A stretch of DNA of 21,512 bases from DASWJQ01 sp964517315. GTDB taxonomy: Bacteria; Chloroflexota; Anaerolineae; Anaerolineales; E44-bin32. The DNA lies in NCBI GenBank assembly GCA_964517315.1, contig CAZFCJ010000064.1, forward strand, positions 1 to 21,512, given 5' to 3'. The notes beneath the pieces were generated by a model. The model had not been told where the DNA came from and made no database searches. It was given only the letters and a program-made list of their open reading frames with translations. Below, piece after piece: positions 1 through 5,861 of the stretch (position 1 is the stretch's first letter; every line of letters begins with the position of its first letter). The translations under genes were made by a program, and so were the position numbers.

Positions 1-50
1 TCGGTCATAGCCTTCCCGTGCTAAACTCGAACCATCATTATTGCACATTC

Positions 51-80
51 TTGGGAAATCTGGGCAAGCCGAAATAGTAT
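51..80 (+). promoter_or_regulatory. Possible sigma70-type promoter for folK-folP
   Basis: TTGGGA (51-56) and TAGTAT (75-80) are separated by 18 nt. They would start a transcript about 30 nt before the folK start codon. Both hexamers are imperfect. The window begins only 50 nt upstream, so an operon entering from outside cannot be excluded. Confidence 0.3.
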
Positions 81-116
81 CAATCTCCCACTCGGTGTGC
101 GATCAGGTTGAGTGCA

Positions 117-620
117 ATGGATAACCAGGCGGTCGGTGAGCGGGTTTATATCGGGCTGGGCAGCAACCTGGGGAACCGGAAAGAGGCCCTGGATCAGGCC
201 GTGGCCGAACTGCCGCCCGAAGTGCACGTCACACGACGGTCCCCGGTTTACGAGACCGAACCATGGGGATACAAGGAGCAGCCGTTTTTCCTGAACCAGG
301 TCGTAGAAGGCCGGACGAAGCTCGACCCGGGTTCGGTCTTGGAACACTTGAAGGCCATTGAGAGCCAACTTGGCCGGCAGCCATCATTCCGCTACGGTCC
401 GCGCAGGATTGATCTCGACCTGCTCTTCTACGCCGACTGGGTGATCGAGGAAGCGGACCTGCAGGTGCCCCACCCGCGACTGCAGGAGAGATCATTTGTT
501 CTCGTCCCGCTGGCCGACCTAGCAGCGGACTTTCGCCATCCCGTTTTGAACCGGTCGATCCGTGAGCTACTGGAGGAGGTGAACACCGATGGGATCCGAC
601 CCCACCGGCAGGACGGATGA
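117..620 (+). CDS. folK: 2-amino-4-hydroxy-6-hydroxymethyldihydropteridine diphosphokinase
   Basis: This enzyme transfers pyrophosphate from ATP to 6-hydroxymethyl-7,8-dihydropterin, the step before dihydropteroate synthase in cytosolic folate synthesis. The 167-aa product shows the family signatures in order: the N-terminal YIGLGSNLGNR strand-loop, a PFFLNQVVEG segment, the RYGPRRIDLDLLFY motif that carries the catalytic Arg and Asp residues, and the C-terminal PHPRLQERSFVLVPL motif. Length is normal for a monofunctional HPPK. I chose ATG 117 because an AGG lies 9 nt upstream. A TTG at 108 in the same frame would add three residues. The 3' end overlaps folP by 32 nt, and the folP ribosome site lies inside folK, so the two genes are almost certainly co-transcribed and coupled. 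Confidence 0.95.
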   Translation: MDNQAVGERVYIGLGSNLGNRKEALDQAVAELPPEVHVTRRSPVYETEPWGYKEQPFFLNQVVEGRTKLDPGSVLEHLKAIESQLGRQPSFRYGPRRIDLDLLFYADWVIEEADLQVPHPRLQERSFVLVPLADLAADFRHPVLNRSIRELLEEVNTDGIRPHRQDG

Positions 621-1554
621 TTCCATGAACCTGAAGTCCGAGGCCCTGACCGGGCGTGGGGGGACCTTCCATTGGGGCGCACGGACCTACGTGATGGGCG
701 TGCTCAACCTCACGCCAGACAGCTTCTCCGGCGACGGGCTGATGGACCGTGACGATCCCGTCGGCTCCGCCGTGGCGCAGGCGGAGCGCTTTCTGGAGGC
801 GGGCGCCGACATCCTCGATTTGGGCGGCGAGAGCACCCGGCCAGGGGCGGAGCCGGTGAGCGAGCGGGAGGAGCGTGAGCGCGTCCTGCCGGTGCTGCGC
901 GCCCTGAGGGAGATCACTCAGGCGCCGATCACGATCGACACCTATCGGGCGGCCACCGCAGAAGCGGCGCTGGAGGAGGGCGCCGATTGGGTCAACGACG
1001 TATGGGGGCTGCGCGCCGATCCAGAGATGGCCAGCCTGGTCGCCGAGCGGAATGTACCGGTCATCCTGATGCACAACCGCTCCAACCCGAGCAACGCCGC
1101 GGTCGCCGAGCGCCTCGGCGGGCGCTACGTGGGGGTGAAGTACGAAGACCTGCTGACCGACGTCCGCCGTGAACTGATGGAGAGCGTCGCCCTGGCCCAC
1201 GCGGCCGGGGTGACGGACCAACAGATCGTCCTCGACCCCGGCATCGGGTTCGGCAAGACGGTGGATCAGAATTTGGAGCTCCTCAACCGGACGCATGAGA
1301 TCCGGAGCTTGGGCTATCCGGTGCTGCTCGGGCCCTCCCGCAAGTCATTCATCGGCTACACACTCGACCTCCCCCCGGACGAGCGGCTCGAGGGCACCGC
1401 GGCCGCCGTCGCCGTCGCCGTGACCCGCGGCGCCGATATCGTGCGCGTGCACGACGTGAAGGTCATGGTGCGCGTGGCGCGCATGGCGGACGCCATTGTG
1501 CGCGGCCTTGATCGGAGCGAGACAGGCCCTAAACCGGGTTTGGAAGCAAGCTAA
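589..1554 (+). CDS. folP: Dihydropteroate synthase
   Basis: This TIM-barrel enzyme condenses dihydropterin pyrophosphate with p-aminobenzoate to 7,8-dihydropteroate. It is the sulfonamide target. The 321-aa product has all the classic motifs: MGVLNLTPDSFSGDG (36-50), LDLGGESTRPG (77-87), ITIDTYR, NDVWG, LMHNR, LDPGIGFGKT, LGPSRKSFIG, and a C-terminal RVHDV segment. ATG 589 is preceded by GGAGGAGGT at 572-580, an ideal site, so I prefer it to ATG 625 even though it adds about 12 residues before the usual N terminus. A short tail follows the barrel. The gene follows folK directly. The next promoter begins 3 nt after its stop codon. Confidence 0.96.
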   Translation: MGSDPTGRTDDSMNLKSEALTGRGGTFHWGARTYVMGVLNLTPDSFSGDGLMDRDDPVGSAVAQAERFLEAGADILDLGGESTRPGAEPVSEREERERVLPVLRALREITQAPITIDTYRAATAEAALEEGADWVNDVWGLRADPEMASLVAERNVPVILMHNRSNPSNAAVAERLGGRYVGVKYEDLLTDVRRELMESVALAHAAGVTDQQIVLDPGIGFGKTVDQNLELLNRTHEIRSLGYPVLLGPSRKSFIGYTLDLPPDERLEGTAAAVAVAVTRGADIVRVHDVKVMVRVARMADAIVRGLDRSETGPKPGLEAS

Positions 1555-1556
1555 CC

Positions 1557-1586
1557 TTGACAACCTCCCCAAAGTGACTATAGAAT
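1557..1586 (+). promoter_or_regulatory. Strong sigma70-type promoter of the cysM-moeZ operon
   Basis: A perfect TTGACA (1557-1562) lies three bases after the folP stop. It is followed by TATAGA (1579-1584, 16-nt spacer) or TAGAAT (1581-1586, 18-nt spacer). The predicted start near 1593 falls beside the inverted repeat ATCAA-GTTG-TTGAT (1591-1604), which is well placed to be an operator or a 5' hairpin. The resulting leader before cysM is about 245 nt long, unusually long for this compact region. Confidence 0.72.
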
Positions 1587-1629
1587 ATTCATCAAGTTGT
1601 TGATAGAAATTCACACGGATGGACTCACT

Positions 1630-1665
1630 ATGGTGCTTTGCACATGTTTGAGGCGGGGGCGCTAG
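1630..1665 (+). CDS. Putative cysteine-codon leader peptide upstream of cysM
   Basis: ATG 1630 opens an 11-codon frame encoding MVLCTCLRRGR and ending at TAG 1663-1665. It contains TGC and TGT Cys codons separated by one Thr codon. A GGATGGA at 1617-1623 sits 6 nt upstream and could serve as a weak ribosome site. The frame lies about 37 nt into the predicted transcript of a cysteine-biosynthesis operon, the position expected of an attenuation leader peptide. Its 3' half (1650-1656) can pair imperfectly with 1666-1672. A different frame from ATG 1619 reads MDSLWCFAHV and is a weaker alternative. Translation is unproven and two Cys codons could be chance. Confidence 0.42.
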   Translation: MVLCTCLRRGR

Positions 1666-1718
1666 CCACCTCGTCTCAATAAACCGGCTGAAAGCGACGC
1701 CGACTGAGCGTCATTTTC

Positions 1719-1816
1719 AACGGCCAACCGACGAGTCGTGGCTCGCTCCCGCAGCCCCGCAGCAGAGGGGTTCTGCGATCCAAGAAGCGCGTCACGCAAC
1801 TCGATCGTTGGCCGTT
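1719..1816 (+). promoter_or_regulatory. Structured mRNA leader element before cysM
   Basis: A perfect 10-bp inverted repeat, AACGGCCAAC (1719-1728) with GTTGGCCGTT (1807-1816), can close a domain. Inside it I see three smaller hairpins: CGAG/CTCG from 1732, GCAGCCCC with GGGG-TT-CTGC around 1760-1785, and GCG-TCA-CGC near 1790. The result is a four-way-junction-like fold that ends 21 nt before ATG 1838, and its 3' strand is followed by TTTTAT. It does not match SAM-I, T-box or cobalamin consensus motifs that I can recall. It could be the output half of the attenuator, or coincidence. Confidence 0.38.
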
Positions 1817-1837
1817 TTATGTTGTCTTGAACCGACG

Positions 1838-2797
1838 ATGAGCATGAATGCACACACGAAAATTGAAGTGGGAGCGGCACAAGCCCGGAATGAGTTTTCC
1901 CTGCTGGAGCAGGTAGGCGGCACGCCGCTGATCCCGATCCGCAGATTGGCCCGTGGGCTCCCGGCCGGCGTGAAGGTACTCGCCAAGGCAGAGTGGATGA
2001 ACCCCACCGGCTCGGTCAAGGATCGGCCCGCGGCCAAAATCCTCCGCCGGGCGATCGAGGCCGGTGAGCTGGCCGACGGACGAGCATTGCTCGATTCGAC
2101 CTCCGGCAACATGGGCATCGCCTACGCCACGTTCGGCGCCGCACTCGGGATCGAGGTTCACTTGGCCGTGCCGGCCAACGCCAGCGCGGCCCGGCTGCGC
2201 ACCCTGCGGGCGCTCGGAGCTCAACTCACCCTCACCGACCCGCTGGAGGGTTCGGATGGGGCGCGGGTCGTGGCCGCCGAGATGGCCGACGACAAGCCCG
2301 ATCGCTATTACTACGCCGATCAATACAACAACGACTCCAACTGGCAGGCGCACTTCCAGAGCACCGGTCCCGAGATCGTCGAAGCGACCGACGGCGACGT
2401 CACCCACTTCATCGCCGGGCTGGGAACGACCGGCACCCTGGTAGGAACTGCGCGCTACCTGCGTGAGCATTCCTCGGCGACGGAGTTCATCGCTATACAG
2501 CCCGATTCTCCGCTCCACGGCCTGGAGGGATTGAAGCATCTCCCTTCCGCGCCGGTGCCCGAGATCTACGACGCGAGCCTGGTCGACCGCACGATGACGG
2601 TCAGCACCGAAGCCGCCTACGAGATGACGCGGCGGCTGGCCCGCCAGGAGGGCCTTCTGGTGGGAGTTTCGTCCGGCGCCGCGCTGTGGGCCGCGCTCGA
2701 AATCGCCAAAGATCTGTCCCACGGCACCCTGGTGGTCGTGTTCCCCGATTCGGGCAGTCGCTATCTGGGCGAGCGCTTCTGGGAGGAACCATCTTGA
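1838..2797 (+). CDS. cysM: PLP-dependent cysteine synthase, CysM type (probable O-phosphoserine sulfhydrylase)
   Basis: This fold-type II PLP enzyme of about 319 aa makes cysteine. The Schiff-base lysine is K61 in NPTGSVKDR, the substrate loop is TSGNMG (88-93), and the phosphate-binding loop is GLGTTGT (194-200). The segment GLEGLKHLP...VPEIYD resembles mycobacterial CysM rather than CysK. The two neighbours, a JAMM peptidase and a MoaD-like carrier, are the known partners of that enzyme, which takes sulfur from CysO thiocarboxylate and uses O-phosphoserine. In my alignment the position of Mycobacterium tuberculosis CysM Arg220, implicated in phosphoserine preference, is Lys233 here. I chose ATG 1838, with ATG 1844 also possible; neither has a clear Shine-Dalgarno site, which fits control from the leader. 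The stop overlaps mec by 4 nt. Confidence 0.88.
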   Translation: MSMNAHTKIEVGAAQARNEFSLLEQVGGTPLIPIRRLARGLPAGVKVLAKAEWMNPTGSVKDRPAAKILRRAIEAGELADGRALLDSTSGNMGIAYATFGAALGIEVHLAVPANASAARLRTLRALGAQLTLTDPLEGSDGARVVAAEMADDKPDRYYYADQYNNDSNWQAHFQSTGPEIVEATDGDVTHFIAGLGTTGTLVGTARYLREHSSATEFIAIQPDSPLHGLEGLKHLPSAPVPEIYDASLVDRTMTVSTEAAYEMTRRLARQEGLLVGVSSGAALWAALEIAKDLSHGTLVVVFPDSGSRYLGERFWEEPS

Positions 2798-3240
2798 CTC
2801 TGCGCATGCCGGTCGATCTGTTGAATGAGATCCACGCCCATGGGGAGGCGAGTTATCCGGAGGAAGGGGCCGGCCTGCTGCTGGGCAGCCGCGAGGGGGA
2901 CGCCCGTTCAGTCGAAGCCGTGCTGGCGCTGGAGAACACTTTCGAAGAAAGCCAACGCGGCCGCAGGTACCTGATCGACCCTCAGGCCATGATCGAAGCG
3001 GAGCAGGCGGCCGACGCCCAGGGACGCACGATTTTGGCCGTGTTCCACTCGCATCCCGACCATCCGGCGCGCCCCTCCGACTACGACTTGCGGATGGCCC
3101 TGCCCTGGTTCGTCTACCTGATCACCCGAGTCGAGCGCGGCGAGGCGCGCGAAAGCCGGGCCTGGCGGCTGACCGAGGACCGGGAAGGCTTCGAGGAGGT
3201 AAGGCTTCAGATCGATCGTACAGAGGAGGAGGCTGCATGA
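2794..3240 (+). CDS. mec: JAMM/Mov34 metallopeptidase, Mec-like
   Basis: This 148-aa JAB1/MPN/Mov34 zinc peptidase probably cleaves the cysteine adduct off the CysO carrier and may also trim the carrier. The motif is complete: Glu24 in PEEGAGLL, then H85-S-H87-P with S95 and D98 in the HSHPDHPARPSDYD block. I chose TTG 2794 because it overlaps the cysM stop as TTGA and has GGGAGGA 6 nt upstream. ATG 2806 would be 18 nt from that site. Mycobacterial Mec+ has the same role and sits in the same gene cluster, so the assignment rests on both motif and context. The stop overlaps the cysO ATG by 4 nt. Confidence 0.9.
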   Translation: MTLRMPVDLLNEIHAHGEASYPEEGAGLLLGSREGDARSVEAVLALENTFEESQRGRRYLIDPQAMIEAEQAADAQGRTILAVFHSHPDHPARPSDYDLRMALPWFVYLITRVERGEARESRAWRLTEDREGFEEVRLQIDRTEEEAA

Positions 3241-3527
3241 CGGCAGTACGAGTTCCAACCCCGTTGCGCCCCTACACTGAGGGCCAGAAGGAAATCCAGG
3301 TGGAGGCCGACACGGTGGGCGGTGCGCTGCACACTCTGGCCGAGTCCTATCCGGGACTCAAGAAGCACCTGTTTGACGACGACGGCAAGCTCCGGTCGTA
3401 CGTGAATGTGTTCGTCAACGAGGACGACGTGCGTGGGCTGGAGGGTGAAGACACCCGGCTCGACCCGGAAGACCAGGTGACCATCGTGCCCAGCATCGCC
3501 GGCGGCGCCGAGGGAGGTCACGGATGA
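3237..3527 (+). CDS. cysO: Sulfur carrier protein, CysO/MoaD/ThiS family
   Basis: This 96-aa ubiquitin-fold carrier is activated at its C-terminal glycine and bears sulfur as a thiocarboxylate. The sequence has the CysO-like N terminus with PTPLRPYTEGQ, the YVNVFVNEDDVR strand, and the terminal VTIVPSIAGG. CysO-type proteins normally stop at this Gly-Gly. Here six more residues, AEGGHG, follow, which creates a second internal GG. The codons of this tail include GAGGGAGGT, which also serves as the ribosome site of the next gene. Either a peptidase, plausibly the neighbouring Mec, removes the tail, or GG-HG is used differently. ATG 3237 overlaps the mec stop and is preceded by GAGGAGG. Confidence 0.9.
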   Translation: MTAVRVPTPLRPYTEGQKEIQVEADTVGGALHTLAESYPGLKKHLFDDDGKLRSYVNVFVNEDDVRGLEGEDTRLDPEDQVTIVPSIAGGAEGGHG

Positions 3528-4015
3528 CCTATCCGGAGACACAGGTCGACCACTCCGCGCTGAAAACCAACCAGGCCTTCATCATCGGACTTCTCGTCAT
3601 CGCATTTGTGTTGAACTGGCCCGTGCTGGTGGCCTTCGTGGGCGGCGTGATGCTGCTCGGATCGTTGACGAAAAGACCGGGCTTTGTGGCCGCCTATCGG
3701 GCGCTGCGGCGGCTCGGCGTGGCCAACCCCGACTTCATCCGCGACCACCCCGAACCGCACCGCTTCGCCCAGACGGTTGGCGGCCTCTTTCTGGCGGGCG
3801 GTTTCGTCGCCCTTTTCAGCGGCGCAGCGGTGACCCTTGGCTGGATTCTGGCCTGGATCGTCGTGGCCCTGGCGGCCCTCAACCTGTTCGGTGGTTTCTG
3901 CGTCGGATGCGCCCTCTATTACTGGTTCAGTCGCTTAGGGCTCCCGGGATTCGACCGTCAACCGCCTCCCGGCACTTTTCCGGGCAAGCGCCCATCGGTT
4001 CAGGGCCAGGGCTGA
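3524..4015 (+). CDS. DUF4395 family integral membrane protein
   Basis: The 163-aa product has hydrophobic spans at about 19-46 and 83-135, separated by a basic cytosolic-looking loop (RALRRLG...DHPEPHRF). Its best-conserved segment is FGGFCVGCALYYWF, which places a CxxC pair (C126, C129) inside or at the edge of a membrane helix. This matches what I recall of DUF4395 proteins, often found beside thioredoxins and rhodaneses. Their biochemical function is not established to my knowledge. The CxxC next to a thioredoxin gene suggests thiol-disulfide exchange or transport of a sulfur compound, which is inference. ATG 3524 overlaps the cysO stop and has GAGGGAGGT upstream. Confidence 0.82.
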   Translation: MTYPETQVDHSALKTNQAFIIGLLVIAFVLNWPVLVAFVGGVMLLGSLTKRPGFVAAYRALRRLGVANPDFIRDHPEPHRFAQTVGGLFLAGGFVALFSGAAVTLGWILAWIVVALAALNLFGGFCVGCALYYWFSRLGLPGFDRQPPPGTFPGKRPSVQGQG

Positions 4016-4018
4016 GTG

Positions 4019-4504
4019 ATGATCTGGGAGCGCGCCGCGGTCGCACTGCTCATCATCGGGCTTGGCATCGGTCTCTACCTCGCATGGATCCGGCTCTCAC
4101 TGGTGCGCCAGGCCCGCCGCGGGTTGAGCTTGGATACCTACCATCCGGGTCGGCCCGCCATCCTGTACTTCACCGCCCCCGGCTGCGCGCCATGTCGCAG
4201 CATCCAAAGGCCCGCCCTGAACTCCCTTGAGGCACGCTACGGCGATCAAGTGCAGATCATCCGGATCGACGCGCTGCAGTCACGAAACCTTTCCGATCAT
4301 TGGGGCGTGCTGTCGCTGCCGACCACGTTCATCATCGACTCACAAGGTCGCCCTCGGTGCGTCAACCACGGCGCGGCCCGTCTCCGCAAGCTGGAAAGCC
4401 AGCTGGCGGGGATCGACGAACTCCCGCAACCGGTCCCAGCGGACCACGATCCCGCTAAGCACCTTGCTACAGATTTAGTGATGGAGGAGGAATTGCACCA
4501 ATGA
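4019..4504 (+). CDS. Membrane-anchored thioredoxin-like protein
   Basis: About 161 aa. An N-terminal transmembrane helix (about 5-24) is followed by RQARRG, which by the positive-inside rule puts the thioredoxin domain in the cytosol. The active site is C56-A-P-C59 in FTAPGCAPCR, and the cis-proline is P101 in SLPTTF. A charged tail of about 35 residues follows the fold. ATG 4019 is immediately preceded by an in-frame GTG at 4016, and the DUF4395 stop ends at 4015, so either start is possible; GGGCCAGGG lies just upstream. A likely role is to reduce persulfide or disulfide intermediates for the rhodanese encoded next or the CxxC membrane protein encoded before it. Mycobacterial cysA2 is also, as I recall, adjacent to a thioredoxin gene (thiX). 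Confidence 0.85.
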   Translation: MIWERAAVALLIIGLGIGLYLAWIRLSLVRQARRGLSLDTYHPGRPAILYFTAPGCAPCRSIQRPALNSLEARYGDQVQIIRIDALQSRNLSDHWGVLSLPTTFIIDSQGRPRCVNHGAARLRKLESQLAGIDELPQPVPADHDPAKHLATDLVMEEELHQ

Positions 4505-5355
4505 GCGAGTATGCACATCCCGAAGTGTTGGTCGACACGGAATGGGTCGAAGATCATCTGGACGATCCCAACGTCAGGGTCATCGAGGTGGATGTCGACC
4601 CCACCTTGTACGCGGGTGAGCATATCCCCGGCGCAATCGGCTGGGATTGGACCTCCCAGCTCCAGGACGAAATCCAGCGCGACATCGCCGACAAAAAGCA
4701 GTTCGAGACCCTGGCCTCCCAGGCTGGCATCGAGCGTGACACCACGGTGGTCCTTTACGGCGACAACAACAATTGGTTCGCCGCCTACGCGCTCTGGCTG
4801 TTCAAGATATACGGCCACGAGGACGTCCGGCTGATGAACGGCGGGCGGAAGAAATGGATCGAGGAGGGCCGGCCCCTCACCCCAGAGGTCACCGAAGTCG
4901 AGGTCACCGAATACCGAACCTCCGAGCCGGAGCCGGGTCTGCGCGCCCTGCAGCCCGAGGTCCGCGAGCACGTGGGCCGCGGTGGCAGGCTCGTCGATGT
5001 CCGCTCGCCGGAGGAGTTCTCGGGCGAAGTGTTGGCGCCACCGGGCCTTCAGGAGACGGCGCAACGCGGCGGGCACATCCCCGGCGCGAGCAATATCCCC
5101 TGGTCCCGGGCCGTCTCCGAGGACGGGACCTTCAAGCCCGTTGACGAGCTGAGCCGACTCTACGCTGACGAGGGCGTTGAGCCCGATGACGACGTGGTCG
5201 TCTACTGCCGTATCGGTGAGCGCTCCTCTCATTCCTGGTTCGTGCTGAAGTACCTGCTGGGCTACGAGCAGGTGAGGAACTACGACGGCTCCTGGACCGA
5301 GTGGGGGAGCATGGTCGGTACGCCGATCGAGCGCGGGATCAAAGCCGCGGCGTGA
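4501..5355 (+). CDS. sseA: Thiosulfate sulfurtransferase, two rhodanese domains
   Basis: This 284-aa protein has two rhodanese domains (about 8-125 and 145-280). The catalytic domain is C-terminal, with C236 in the loop CRIGERSSHSWF, as in mycobacterial CysA2-type thiosulfate sulfurtransferases. The N-terminal domain has Asp88 (YGDNNN) where the cysteine would be, so it is structural, as usual in the family. Its role would be to move sulfane sulfur from thiosulfate or a similar donor to an acceptor. In this operon MoeZ and CysO are attractive acceptors. ATG 4501 overlaps the thioredoxin stop by 4 nt, and GGAGGAGGAA lies about 10 nt upstream. The symbol could equally be given as cysA in the mycobacterial sense. 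Confidence 0.9.
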   Translation: MSEYAHPEVLVDTEWVEDHLDDPNVRVIEVDVDPTLYAGEHIPGAIGWDWTSQLQDEIQRDIADKKQFETLASQAGIERDTTVVLYGDNNNWFAAYALWLFKIYGHEDVRLMNGGRKKWIEEGRPLTPEVTEVEVTEYRTSEPEPGLRALQPEVREHVGRGGRLVDVRSPEEFSGEVLAPPGLQETAQRGGHIPGASNIPWSRAVSEDGTFKPVDELSRLYADEGVEPDDDVVVYCRIGERSSHSWFVLKYLLGYEQVRNYDGSWTEWGSMVGTPIERGIKAAA

Positions 5356-5759
5356 CCGAGGTCGACGCCGCCGGTCCACTGTATCAGCAGCTGCTCGAGC
5401 GGGTGCTTGGCAGCCGCGCCGGCCTGCAACAGATCTGGTTCGAGGCCTTGGTCCTGGACAAGTATCGGGGAGCCGAGGGCTACCAAATCTTGCGCACGGA
5501 CAGCGCCGGCCGCCTGCGCAAGGCACGATTGTGGTCGGTGGATTTCGGGATCGTCGACGGCGAGGCCGGAGCGCCGACGCTGCTCCACCTTCCGGCCGAG
5601 AGCCTTGGGGCCCGCCTGCCGGCGGTCGAGCGCGAGCACTGGCAGGCTCACGCGGTGGCCCCACCAACGAGCGACAACTTCCTGCGCATGCAGCTCCACC
5701 CCGAGGCCTGCATCGACGACGGCGAAATCCGAAGGTGGGACGAAGATGTGGAGAGCTGA
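5352..5759 (+). CDS. Conserved-looking protein of unknown function in the sulfur operon
   Basis: I do not recognise this 135-aa protein. It is soluble, with no signal or membrane segment and a single cysteine (C120, in LHPEACIDDGE). The N-terminal third looks helical (LYQQLLERVLGSRAGLQQIWFEAL). The middle alternates strands (GYQILRTD, ARLWSVDFGIVDG), and the C terminus is acidic (RRWDEDVES). GTG 5352 is chosen because GTGA overlaps the sseA stop by 4 nt, the same coupling used along the operon. Codon use matches its neighbours, so it is a real gene. Its place between the rhodanese and moeZ suggests a role in sulfur transfer, but no motif proves it. Confidence 0.8.
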   Translation: MTEVDAAGPLYQQLLERVLGSRAGLQQIWFEALVLDKYRGAEGYQILRTDSAGRLRKARLWSVDFGIVDGEAGAPTLLHLPAESLGARLPAVEREHWQAHAVAPPTSDNFLRMQLHPEACIDDGEIRRWDEDVES

Positions 5760-5820
5760 GGGATCGGAGAGCGATCGCGGTAAAATTGAGCTGGAGATGA
5801 TGGTACGCGTCGATGGTATT

Positions 5821-5844
5821 TGCCCGGCGGCTCGGCCGCCGGCA
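5821..5844 (+). promoter_or_regulatory. GC-rich hairpin just upstream of the moeZ ribosome site
   Basis: TGCC(C)GGCGGC, loop TCG, GCCGCCGGCA: a 10-bp stem with one bulged C, ending 1 nt before AGAGGGGAGGAGA. There is no following T-run, so it is not an intrinsic terminator. It sits in the only sizeable gap (102 nt) of the operon. It could be a processing or stability element that sets the moeZ level, or an mRNA 5' cap after cleavage. Confidence 0.45.
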
Positions 5845-5861
5845 CAGAGGGGAGGAGATCA

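Noticed and set aside
229..1296. Long minus-strand frame across folK-folP
   Set aside because: Shadow of the real folK and folP frames in GC-rich DNA; no coherent protein family.
1760..1790. GGTTCTGCGATCC resembling a tRNA T-arm in the cysM leader
   Set aside because: No acceptor, D or anticodon arms at the right distances.
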